A DNA stretch of 8,450 nucleotides from Granulosicoccus sp964352535. Its GTDB lineage: Bacteria > Pseudomonadota > Gammaproteobacteria > Granulosicoccales > Granulosicoccaceae. A program made the translations under genes and the position numbers. The notes beneath the pieces are model-generated. The model searched no databases. It was not told where the DNA came from and worked only from the letters and a program-made list of their open reading frames with translations. Positions 1 to 6,054 of this stretch are shown piece after piece. Position 1 is the stretch's first letter; each line of letters opens with the position of its first letter. The DNA lies in contig CAYGSW010000246.1 of the NCBI GenBank assembly GCA_964352535.1, forward strand, positions 1 through 8,450, given 5' to 3'.

Positions 1-1
1 A

Positions 2-218
2 CTAGGAGGCTGTCCGAGAATAACGATCGATACCGAAGGCGGCCCCGCGAGAGTGTGAGATTTTTAGTCAGATTTTCTCGTCAATTGAGGTGAATGGTTG
101 TTCTGTTCGCCAAATTTTACGCGGAAATCTGGCGAAAACATCGCGCTCTCGCGGGGCACTCATTGGCCTGATGTCAGCGTTTGGCTTTCCCTTGTTCTAT
201 TTCTTTCTAGGCAAAGTG
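2..218. mobile_element. solo end of an IS-like element, no transposase
   Basis: The segment opens with CTAGGAGGCTGTCCGAG, and its first 51 bases recur at the right edge of the window (8400-8450) in the same orientation with two mismatches. The GGCTGTCCGA-type tip resembles the terminal inverted repeats of IS1182-like elements; this is from memory, not a search. Inside lie two nested inverted repeats: an outer 12-bp perfect pair (42-53 with 146-157) and an inner 12-bp pair with one mismatch (106-117 with 125-136, loop 118-124). No transposase reading frame and no opposite-end copy of the terminal repeat follow. Instead an EAL-domain gene remnant begins by 241 at the latest, so this looks like a leftover end after deletion, or a small non-autonomous element. 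The inner boundary is uncertain and lies between about 157 and 240. Confidence 0.6.
42..157. repeat. nested hairpin-forming inverted repeats in IS-like end
   Basis: The outer arms GCCCCGCGAGAG (42-53) and CTCTCGCGGGGC (146-157) are perfectly complementary over 12 bp. Between them a second stem pairs 106-117 with 125-136, with 11 of 12 matches and a 7-nt loop. The right-edge copy of the element begins the same outer arm just before the window stops. Such structured ends could serve transposase binding or shield the element from outside transcription; that role is inference. Confidence 0.65.
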
Positions 219-240
219 CTGAAGGAACTGAATCCCTCAG

Positions 241-554
241 TTGAAGATTGATCGCTCGTTTATCATGCAGATAGGATAGGCAGATGCCTGTTCTCCGATT
301 GTGAAAGCTATCGCGACGTTGGCGCAGGATCTTGAACACGGTGTCGTAGCTGAGGGTGTAGAGAACGCAGAACAGCTTGCCTACATCCATAGCCTTGATT
401 GTGGTGAGAGTATCAGGGCGTTTATAAAAGCCAGCCTGTCAGTGCCGCTGAGTTCGTTGACCTGTTAGACGACAACTTGCCCACAGCGGCACAACACCCG
501 TATGCTTTTGCCGCTGTAGAGTGCTATCGCCTTGGCCGTGGAGCTGCTGATTGA
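241..554 (+). pseudogene. EAL-domain (c-di-GMP phosphodiesterase) 3' remnant
   Basis: Conceptual translation on the + strand shows the C-terminal half of an EAL domain in two frames. Frame one, from 241, gives LKIDRSF, then IVKAIATLAQ and VVAEGVENAEQLAY up to about 408, interrupted by a TAG stop at 277-279. The spacing from LKIDRSF to IVKA matches intact EAL proteins, so the stop looks like a point change rather than an indel. Frame two, from 408 to the TGA at 552-554, gives EYQGVYKSQPVSAAEFVDLL, the usual EAL ending. The switch sits in GGTGAGAGTAT (403-413) and is explained by a 2-bp GA duplication. The upstream half, including the EAL signature and GGDEF or sensor domains if any, is missing and replaced by the IS-like end. 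A possible LKELNPS stretch at 219-239, in another frame, may be a little more of the same gene. EAL proteins hydrolyse cyclic di-GMP; this copy cannot be functional. It ends 10 bp from the convergent hemH stop. Confidence 0.85.
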
Positions 555-564
555 AATATCAGCC

Positions 565-1689
565 TCAGGCATTCGCAGGCACACTTTCCTTAAGGGCAAG
601 TGCTCTTTGCGCAGTCGCTGCAAGTTCAGCATTGACCTTGCTGATGTCGCGCGCAATATCAGCTTCCGGCCATCCCTGAGCATGTCGTTCGATCAGCTCA
701 CCAAGAAAATTGATGTGATCTGGCCTGTCGTTCAGGCACGGGATGTACTGGAACCTTTCGCCGCCATGCTCTTCGAAGTATTCACGGTTCTCGCCGCTGA
801 TCTCCTCGATCGTTTCCAGGCAGTCTGCTGAAAAAGCCGGGCATAGAACATCGATACTCTTGATGCCCTCCCCGGGCAGGTTCTTCATGGTTTCATCGCA
901 GTAGGGTCGGAGCCATTCTTCGCGCCCTACACGGGATTGAAAAACCACACGGATCTTGTCTGGGGCGATTTCCAGTTCCTCAGCCAGTAGCCGAGATGTC
1001 TTGTGGCACAGGCAGTGGTACGGGTCGCCGTTGGTCAGGTAGCGCTTGGGTATACCATGGTAAGACGTGACCAGCAGATCACCGCGTCCATGGACTTCCC
1101 AGCTTTCGCGCACACTGCTGGCCAGCGCAGAGACAAAACCCTGGTGATCACAGAACTGGTTGATGAAGCGTAATTCGGGTATCCAGCGTGTCTTCTGGAG
1201 CCTGCTGGTGACAGCATCGAACACTGAGGCCGTGGTGGTTCCGGAGTATTGTGGATACATGGGCAACACGATCATTCGTCTGACGTTTGCCTGCTCCAGC
1301 TCTGTTATGGCGTCGTCGATGCTCGGGACACCGTAGCGCATGCCGAGAGCGACTTCCACGTGCTCTCCGAATCGTTTGCCCAATTCGACGCGCAAGGCAC
1401 TCTCTTGCTGACGCGAAATGCTCAGCAGGGGCGAACCGGTTTCTTCCGACCATACTTCCTGATAAGCCTTGGCACTACGCGATGGACGGATGCGCAATAT
1501 TACGCCATGGAGCAGTATGTTCCAAAGCCAGCGAGGCAGCTCAATGATCCTTGGGTCGCTCAGAAACACCGCAAGGTAGCGGCGTACAGCGGCTGTTTCC
1601 GGCGCTTCGGGTGTTCCAAGGTTGACCACCAGAACGCCCAGCTTCTCAGTTGTGCCGTGCTCGAAATTCGGTTTACCAATGTATTTCAT
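565..1689 (-). CDS. hemH: ferrochelatase HemH
   Basis: Encodes a 374-residue ferrochelatase, the last enzyme of protoporphyrin-dependent haem synthesis, which inserts Fe2+ into protoporphyrin IX. The family opening is at residues 17-27 (LGVLVVNLGTP). LPMYPQYSGTTTASV lies at 142-156, SYHGIPKRY at 209-217 with the catalytic histidine at 211, and CPAFSADCLETIEEI at 283-297 with the conserved acidic residue at E292. The length suits bacterial ferrochelatases, and the product is expected to be cytosolic or membrane-associated. The start is an ATG at 1687-1689; a weak GAAAG lies just upstream and the N-terminal tail before LGVLVVN is of normal size. The gene is transcribed leftward, divergent from pntAA and convergent with the EAL remnant. 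No other haem gene is adjacent. No frame damage is seen and no rho-independent terminator is evident downstream. Confidence 0.97.
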   Translation of the reverse strand: MKYIGKPNFEHGTTEKLGVLVVNLGTPEAPETAAVRRYLAVFLSDPRIIELPRWLWNILLHGVILRIRPSRSAKAYQEVWSEETGSPLLSISRQQESALRVELGKRFGEHVEVALGMRYGVPSIDDAITELEQANVRRMIVLPMYPQYSGTTTASVFDAVTSRLQKTRWIPELRFINQFCDHQGFVSALASSVRESWEVHGRGDLLVTSYHGIPKRYLTNGDPYHCLCHKTSRLLAEELEIAPDKIRVVFQSRVGREEWLRPYCDETMKNLPGEGIKSIDVLCPAFSADCLETIEEISGENREYFEEHGGERFQYIPCLNDRPDHINFLGELIERHAQGWPEADIARDISKVNAELAATAQRALALKESVPANA

Positions 1690-1728
1690 ACTTTCAGGGC
1701 CGTGACCTGTCGACGGACTTGGCAGTCT

Positions 1729-1765
1729 GTACGCATTTAAAAAGAGATTGGAGCCTTGCTGCCAA
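1729..1765 (-). promoter_or_regulatory. candidate hemH promoter
   Basis: On the - strand TTGGCA (complement of 1760-1765, 5 of 6 to TTGACA) is followed after 18 bp by TTTAAA (1736-1741, 4 of 6 to TATAAT). This would start transcription near 1729, about 40 nt before the hemH ATG. It is a consensus match only, with no experimental support. Confidence 0.35.
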
Positions 1766-1860
1766 AGACTATGCCGAGAGCGAGCCGCTCAAAGGTAATG
1801 CGGCAAATTCTCTTGCAGAGTAAACTAGTGATGCACACTGGGAAACGGCTTTACTGGTTG

Positions 1861-1888
1861 TTTACCCGCTGCGCTGCATTAGTATACC
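1861..1888 (+). promoter_or_regulatory. weak candidate promoter of the pnt operon
   Basis: TTTACC (1861-1866) and TATACC (1883-1888) are separated by 16 bp and lie about 40 bp before the chosen pntAA start. The match to consensus is modest. No other pair in 1742-1926 looks better, and the position fits a divergent promoter region shared with hemH. Confidence 0.22.
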
Positions 1889-1915
1889 GGACGCACGCTG
1901 ATCCACCCTTGTCCC

Positions 1916-1929
1916 AGAGGTACTCTTTG
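1916..1929 (+). promoter_or_regulatory. ribosome binding site deciding a TTG start for pntAA
   Basis: AGAGG at 1916-1920 is 6 nt upstream of a TTG at 1927-1929. The frame is open much further upstream (ATG at 1756), but those 57 extra residues do not resemble PntA. Family proteins begin just before the IGVPRE-like motif, here IIALPRER, so the TTG is favoured. Confidence 0.6.
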
Positions 1930-3612
1930 TCCTTGATTATCGCATTGCCGCGTGAGCGGCGCCCCAGTGAAAGACGAGTTGCGTTGGACCCGTCGCGGGT
2001 GGAACGGCTGTTGGCCTCGGGTGTGCAGCTGCGCATTGAGGCCGAGTGTGGTCACACTGCAAGCTTCCACGATGATGACTATCGGGGTGCGACGGTGTAC
2101 GAAAGCTTTGCAGAGGTCATCAAAGACGCTGACATAGTCACCAAGGTTGTCTGCCCGACGATGGAAGAAATCAGCCACTTCCAGGCCGGATCCGTACTCA
2201 TCTGTATCCTCTCGGCCTTTCAGCATCTAGAGGAAGTAGAGGCACTGAGGCGCCGCGGTGTCACTGTGCTGGCGATGGATCTCATGCCAAGAACGACTCG
2301 GGCTCAGCCGATGGACGCACTGTCTTCGCAGGCAACCGTTGCTGGTTACAAGGCCGCATTGCTGGCAGCGGAGCTTTCGCCGCGCATGTTCCCGATGCTG
2401 ACAACGGCTGCAGGTACGATTCGTCCCTCCAGAGTGCTGGTCATTGGTGCCGGGGTTGCTGGCTTGCAGGCAATTGCCACTGCGCGACGACTGGGAGCTC
2501 AGGTAGAAGGTTACGATATCCGTCGTGCCGCCAAAGAACAGATTGAATCTCTGGGTGCTCGGATGATTGATACCGGTGTTGAAGTCGAGGGAGCCGGAGG
2601 TTTTGCTCGTGCATTGCGTAAAGACGAGCGTCAGAAACAGCATGATGTGCTCGCGGAGCATCTGGCACGGGCACATGTGGTGATCTGTGCGGCGTCAATT
2701 CCCGGCCGGCCAGCTCCAAAGATAATCACGGAGGACATGGTTGACGGTATGCTGCCGGAGTCTGTTATTGTCGATCTGGCAGCTTCAACGGGCGGAAATT
2801 GCGAGCTTACGCACATCGGTGAGCACTACTATCATCACGAAACTCTTATTGTTGGTCCACTCAATTTGCCAAGTCACGGGGCCGTGCATGCCAGTGAAAT
2901 GTATGCACGAAATGTCCACAACATGCTGCAGTTGATCATCCGTGAAAACGACGTTGTTCTGGATCCGGCCGATGACATCATTGCGCGCTGTGTGGTGTGT
3001 CACGATGGACAAATTAATCATGCGCCCACAGCCACGAAGCTTGAAGTACCGCATGTAGCATTCGGTGGTGCTGTGCATGCGGCTGCAGATTTTCCCGATG
3101 AAAGCGCTGGCTGGCTGGATGAACCCGACATTCAGGAAAGTCGGAAAAAGCCAGCAGCATCGGCCGCTGACAAAGCGGGGGCTAGAACAGAAGAAGACTA
3201 TCCATCGCAGGCTGTTCAAGGCACACTGGCAGAAAAAAACGCAGAGCTTTCTGACACTATCGAACCTGACGCAACAGATACTGATGGAGCAGGTCTTGAT
3301 GACCCGGCACTGTTCGATGAGCTGAATGATGCCGATCAGATTGCGGATTTACTGACACTTGACGGCATTGACGAGGACGAGGAGCTGGCGGAGGAGCCTT
3401 TGCCGACTGACGACCTAACTCGAATTGATGGTGTCGGTCCTGTATTGCAGGAGCGTCTGATTTCTTATGGATTCAGACGTTATAGTGATATCGCCGCACT
3501 GGACGACGAAGGGGTTCGGCAGCTTAATGTACAGCTCGAGCTGGATGACGAAGTTGAGCGACAGGATTGGCGGGGCCAGGCGCACGCGTTGATGCAGGAG
3601 TTGTCTACGTGA
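1927..3612 (+). CDS. pntAA: transhydrogenase subunit alpha-1 (PntAA) with C-terminal HhH-like domain
   Basis: Encodes the NAD(H)-binding domain I subunit of proton-translocating NAD(P) transhydrogenase, 561 residues from the TTG start. IIALPRERRPSERRVAL is at 4-20. The active-site block PRTTRAQPMDALS (121-133) keeps Arg122, Gln127, Asp130 and Ser133, equivalents of the catalytic Arg, Gln, Asp and Ser of the Rhodospirillum rubrum domain I. The Rossmann loop GAGVAG is at 174-179 and RPAPKIITEDMVDGMLP at 261-277. No membrane helices follow; they lie in the separate pntAB. The core ends near 375. After it comes a long, acidic, probably disordered linker (about 390-496), then a compact domain at 497-557 containing LTRIDGVGPVLQERL and VERQDWRGQAHAL. 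That domain resembles the helix-hairpin-helix-like tail of some NuoE proteins. This makes the protein clearly longer than usual PntAA (about 370-390 residues). It overlaps pntAB by four bases (GTGA). A longer N-terminus from 1756 is possible but unlikely. Confidence 0.93.
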   Translation: MSLIIALPRERRPSERRVALDPSRVERLLASGVQLRIEAECGHTASFHDDDYRGATVYESFAEVIKDADIVTKVVCPTMEEISHFQAGSVLICILSAFQHLEEVEALRRRGVTVLAMDLMPRTTRAQPMDALSSQATVAGYKAALLAAELSPRMFPMLTTAAGTIRPSRVLVIGAGVAGLQAIATARRLGAQVEGYDIRRAAKEQIESLGARMIDTGVEVEGAGGFARALRKDERQKQHDVLAEHLARAHVVICAASIPGRPAPKIITEDMVDGMLPESVIVDLAASTGGNCELTHIGEHYYHHETLIVGPLNLPSHGAVHASEMYARNVHNMLQLIIRENDVVLDPADDIIARCVVCHDGQINHAPTATKLEVPHVAFGGAVHAAADFPDESAGWLDEPDIQESRKKPAASAADKAGARTEEDYPSQAVQGTLAEKNAELSDTIEPDATDTDGAGLDDPALFDELNDADQIADLLTLDGIDEDEELAEEPLPTDDLTRIDGVGPVLQERLISYGFRRYSDIAALDDEGVRQLNVQLELDDEVERQDWRGQAHALMQELST

Positions 3613-4019
3613 GTATGGTGAGCGCTTTATATCTGGTTCTACTTGCAGCGGTTGCAGGTTATGTCCTCATCGCCAGAGTGCCCTCGCTGTTGCATACGCC
3701 GATGTTGTCCGGATCCAATTTCATTCATGGCATAGTGCTCGCCGGTGCCATGCTGGCACTGTCCAATGCTTCGGGTACGCTAGAGCTTGTCATCGGATTT
3801 ATTGCAGTAGCTGCGGCCTCGGCTAACGTGGTTGGTGGCTTTATCGTCACTGACAGGATGCTGAACCTGTTTGAAAAAAAAGGCAGCAGCGAAACCGGTA
3901 TGCTGACCAGCCAACTCAGAGAGCGCCCTTTGGGCGGCATTGTTGATGGACGATCCGGGAGCAGCATGCAGAGTACGAAGGCACGCTCAGCCAAGTCAGT
4001 CTCTGAGGGTGAGCAATAG
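3609..4019 (+). CDS. pntAB: transhydrogenase subunit alpha-2 (PntAB), membrane
   Basis: Encodes a 136-residue membrane subunit of the transhydrogenase. Hydrophobic segments lie at about 4-22, 38-53 and 57-79, with the family motif LHTPMLSGSN at 28-37 and GGFIVTDRMLNLF at 76-88. These segments correspond to the C-terminal helices of the fused E. coli PntA. A hydrophilic tail rich in Ser, Arg and Lys follows from about 89 to 136. The start is taken as GTG 3609, which overlaps the pntAA stop (GTGA) and sits 8 nt after AGGAG (3596-3600). An ATG at 3615 is possible but too far from that site, and an in-frame ATG at 3567 would lie inside pntAA. It should act with PntAA and PntB in the inner membrane. 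Confidence 0.93.
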   Translation: MSMVSALYLVLLAAVAGYVLIARVPSLLHTPMLSGSNFIHGIVLAGAMLALSNASGTLELVIGFIAVAAASANVVGGFIVTDRMLNLFEKKGSSETGMLTSQLRERPLGGIVDGRSGSSMQSTKARSAKSVSEGEQ

Positions 4020-4022
4020 CGC

Positions 4023-5411
4023 ATGGGCGAATCCGTTTCGATACCTGTCCAGCTTGCCTGGTTCGTTGCCACGGCACTGTTCATTACCGCCCTACGACAT
4101 TTAAGCTCGCCAACCAAAGCCCGCCATGGAATCTGGTTTGCAGGTGCTGGTATGGTGTTGGCATTGGGGTCCATGCTCTTTCATCCAGATCTTGCTGCTA
4201 ACCATGGCCTGATTCTTCTTGCCATCCTCAGCGGTGGTCTGCTGTCAGTGGTCCACGCGCGGCGCGTGGACATGACACGTATGCCGCAGATGATCGCTCT
4301 CTACAACGGTCTTGGTGGTCTTGCTGCTGCAGGCGTGGCCACGCTGGTGCTGTTGCATGTATCGAGATACGGACCTGCAGTCAAAGCCCTGGCCATGCTG
4401 GGTGCATTGATCGGATGCGTGGCGTTTGCAGGCTCAATTTTCGCCTTTTTCCGTTTGAACGGAATGTTCAATCAGCAGCAGGCTTTTGCCAAACGGCAGG
4501 TTGCCTATCTTGCCAATGGTGCTCTTGTCATGTTGCTGGGTCTTATTGTGGCCACTTCGACGACTGCACACCCGGTGTTGTTGCTGGCGTTCCTTGCGTT
4601 GGCCATGAGCTTTGGCTTGCTGATGACCTTGCCAACGTCTGCTGCGGACATGCCGGTGCTTATCTCCTTCTACAACGCACTCACAGGGCTAGCTGTAGCT
4701 TTTGACGGTTTTGTGATTGACAACCCTGCCATGGTGGTCGCAGGTACGATCGTGTTTGCGGCAGGATCGTTGTTAACTCGTCTGATGGCGCGAGCGGTAA
4801 ACAGGCGTCTCAGCGAGATCATGTACTCGGGATTTGGCATAAGCTCGAGCGATGATGCTGCCCAATCAAGGCGAGATCATGTCAATACCATTGACTCTCG
4901 AGACGCTGCCGTTGACATGGCCTATGCCCGGCGTGTGGTCATTGTGCCCGGATACGGTATGGCTACTGCACAAGCACAGCACAAGCTTCGAGAACTCACT
5001 CAATTGCTGGACGAGCGCGGTGTTGACACCAGTTTTGCCATACACCCGGTTGCTGGCAGGATGCCAGGACACATGAATGTTCTGCTCGCTGAAGCCGGTG
5101 TGCCTTATGAAAAAATACAGGATCTTTCGCAGATCAATGCCGAGTTTTCCGAAGTGGATGTGGCTCTGGTGGTCGGCGCAAACGACATCGTCAATCCAGC
5201 CGCACTGAACGACAGTGAGTCGCCGTTGTTCGGTATGCCTATCCTGGAGGTCGACAAGGCCAAGCGCGTCATTGTGTTGAAACGTGGCGATGGTACGGGG
5301 TACGCAGGTGTCGAGAATCCCCTGCTGTTCGCGCCCGTAACACGCGTTTTATTTGGTGATGCACGGGAGTCGGTGCAGGATCTGATCATGTCGATCAAAA
5401 GTCTGGATTAG
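4023..5411 (+). CDS. pntB: transhydrogenase subunit beta (PntB)
   Basis: Encodes the 462-residue beta subunit, carrying most of the membrane proton channel (domain II) and the NADP(H)-binding domain III. Several hydrophobic helices fill residues 1-255, with MPQMIALYNGLGGLAA at 87-102 and ADMPVLISFYNALTG at 208-222. Asn218 matches E. coli beta-Asn222, and the position of E. coli beta-His91 is Asn95 here. Domain III (about 297-462) has VPGYGMATAQAQ at 308-319, HPVAGRMPGHMNVLLAEA at 341-358, GANDIVNPAA at 385-394, SPLFGMP at 400-406 and GTGYAGVENPL at 424-434, all family hallmarks for NADP binding. The length equals the E. coli protein. The gene starts 3 nt after the pntAB stop. Only a weak GAGGG (4005-4009) lies upstream, so translation is probably coupled. 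No terminator hairpin with a U-run is seen after the stop. Confidence 0.96.
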   Translation: MGESVSIPVQLAWFVATALFITALRHLSSPTKARHGIWFAGAGMVLALGSMLFHPDLAANHGLILLAILSGGLLSVVHARRVDMTRMPQMIALYNGLGGLAAAGVATLVLLHVSRYGPAVKALAMLGALIGCVAFAGSIFAFFRLNGMFNQQQAFAKRQVAYLANGALVMLLGLIVATSTTAHPVLLLAFLALAMSFGLLMTLPTSAADMPVLISFYNALTGLAVAFDGFVIDNPAMVVAGTIVFAAGSLLTRLMARAVNRRLSEIMYSGFGISSSDDAAQSRRDHVNTIDSRDAAVDMAYARRVVIVPGYGMATAQAQHKLRELTQLLDERGVDTSFAIHPVAGRMPGHMNVLLAEAGVPYEKIQDLSQINAEFSEVDVALVVGANDIVNPAALNDSESPLFGMPILEVDKAKRVIVLKRGDGTGYAGVENPLLFAPVTRVLFGDARESVQDLIMSIKSLD

Positions 5412-5662
5412 CACGGCCAGCAGGCGTCGCGTGATGTTATCAATGCCTCGTTAATAAGTTTGAAACCGACTATCCTCCGGCGATGCAACACCAAGCGTAT
5501 CTGTGAGGGCAATTGTCAGGGCCGACGTCGCAGCAGCTTTTTGACGTTCTTCACGAAAAGTATAAATGCGAGACGCCTTATTGACGTTTTTTTAGAAAAA
5601 AATGCACAGAACACGAGAATTTTGTATTCCCAGACCTTGACGTCAAAATTTTTTTGTAGTTC

Positions 5663-5671
5663 TTATGCACA
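5663..5671 (+). promoter_or_regulatory. DnaA-box-like 9-mer TTATGCACA
   Basis: Exact match to the relaxed DnaA box TTWTNCACA, in non-coding DNA. Its binding by DnaA is inferred only. Confidence 0.35.
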
Positions 5672-5767
5672 AGGCTTGAAAGGCAAGGTAACTCGCGTTG
5701 CTTTTCAACGCTGAAAATTTGTCTATCGATAAAATCACAATAAGTGATTGATAAATATGCGTATTTT

Positions 5768-5794
5768 GAAATTGATCAAAGTTTGGTCAATTTC
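5768..5794. promoter_or_regulatory. 27-bp near-perfect palindrome, possible operator
   Basis: The left half GAAATTGATCAAA (5768-5780) and right half TTTGGTCAATTTC (5782-5794) mirror each other around G5781 with one mismatched pair. Such a dyad in an intergenic region fits a dimeric regulator site or another protein-binding site. It is followed by no T-run, so it is not a terminator. It lacks the 4-nt spacing of an FNR site. The cognate protein is unknown. Confidence 0.45.
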
Positions 5795-5838
5795 TTGTAA
5801 CCTAGTGTGCATCGGCGTTCGAAGGGTAAATAAGAGCT

Positions 5839-5873
5839 TTGTCCACAAGGTTATCCACAGTTTTTGTTGATAA
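5839..5873. promoter_or_regulatory. cluster of DnaA-box-like 9-mers
   Basis: TTATCCACA at 5851-5859 is identical to the high-affinity DnaA box of E. coli oriC. TTGTCCACA at 5839-5847 precedes it by 12 bp on the same strand. TGTTGATAA at 5865-5873 is the reverse complement of a box with one mismatch. The tight spacing is typical of DnaA assembly sites, but only one perfect copy is in this cluster. It could mark a replication origin or a DnaA-regulated region upstream of priA. Confidence 0.45.
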
Positions 5874-6054
5874 AACGGAATATATTGACGCTCAACTGCT
5901 GGAAAACTGCCGCCAGAATCCAGACGCGTGCTTCCGCTTGTCACACGGAGCACCAGTGCTGGTTACACTGCACCTGCGAGACACAGTCTCCTCAGTCGTG
6001 CGCACCCTGGACAACAACTTGTTGATGTGTCGTAAAAAATTCAGAATGCCATGA
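5839..6054 (+). CDS. possible small ORF overlapping priA start
   Basis: A 71-codon frame runs from TTG 5839, the first possible start after an in-frame stop at 5827-5829, to a TGA at 6052-6054 that overlaps the priA ATG (ATGA). I do not recognise the product, which has three cysteines and no clear membrane segment. The only supports are the ATGA overlap and the lack of a Shine-Dalgarno motif before priA, which would make coupled translation useful. Against it are the TTG start lying inside DnaA-box-like sequence and the lack of a good ribosome site. It may well be chance. Confidence 0.2.
   Translation: MSTRLSTVFVDKTEYIDAQLLENCRQNPDACFRLSHGAPVLVTLHLRDTVSSVVRTLDNNLLMCRKKFRMP

Larger units (their letters stand above)
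5412..6050. other. 640-bp gap with origin-like and operator-like motifs
   Basis: Between pntB and priA no convincing conserved gene is seen. The stretch has many A/T runs, for example T7-AG-A7 at 5587-5602. It holds 9-mers matching DnaA boxes (5663-5671 and 5851-5859 fit TTWTNCACA exactly; 5839-5847 and 5865-5873 are one base off), a 27-bp palindrome (5768-5794), three TTGACGT copies (5541, 5581, 5637), and small hairpins at 5695-5711 (GCGTTG/CAACGC) and 5733-5749 (AATCAC/GTGATT). Open frames here, such as 5460-5714 with a Lys/Arg-rich product, look like chance. No strong promoter for priA could be picked. Confidence 0.6.

Noticed and set aside
171..251. 26-codon hydrophobic frame beginning MSAFGFPLFYFF
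   Set aside because: No ribosome site, it crosses the junction between the IS-like end and the EAL remnant, and the family is not recognised. Its LKELNPS portion may instead be EAL-derived.
160..390. Minus-strand frame of 76 codons
   Set aside because: It lies opposite the EAL remnant, whose + strand translation gives clear family motifs, so it is a shadow.
565..1689. hemH as a marker of an alphaproteobacterial hem-linked oriC
   Set aside because: That arrangement involves hemE next to the origin; here HemH is of gammaproteobacterial type and 4 kb from the DnaA-like boxes.
1756..1926. Upstream in-frame extension of pntAA from ATG 1756
   Set aside because: The 57 extra residues do not resemble transhydrogenases, the family starts at the IIALPRE motif, and AGAGG stands 6 nt before TTG 1927. 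The stretch also overlaps the likely divergent promoter region.
5412..5460. Rho-independent terminator after pntB
   Set aside because: No stable GC-rich stem followed by a T-run could be found just after the stop codon.
5541..5566. TTGACG with TATAAA as a promoter
   Set aside because: The two hexamers are only 14 bp apart, too short for a sigma-70 promoter.
5460..5714. 84-codon Lys/Arg-rich frame after pntB
   Set aside because: TTG start without a ribosome site, A/T-run composition, and coverage of repeated non-coding motifs; no family recognised.
5768..5794. FNR box, dif or parS identity for the 27-bp palindrome
   Set aside because: FNR needs TTGAT-N4-ATCAA spacing, and the arms do not match the dif core or the TGTTTCACGTGAAACA parS consensus.
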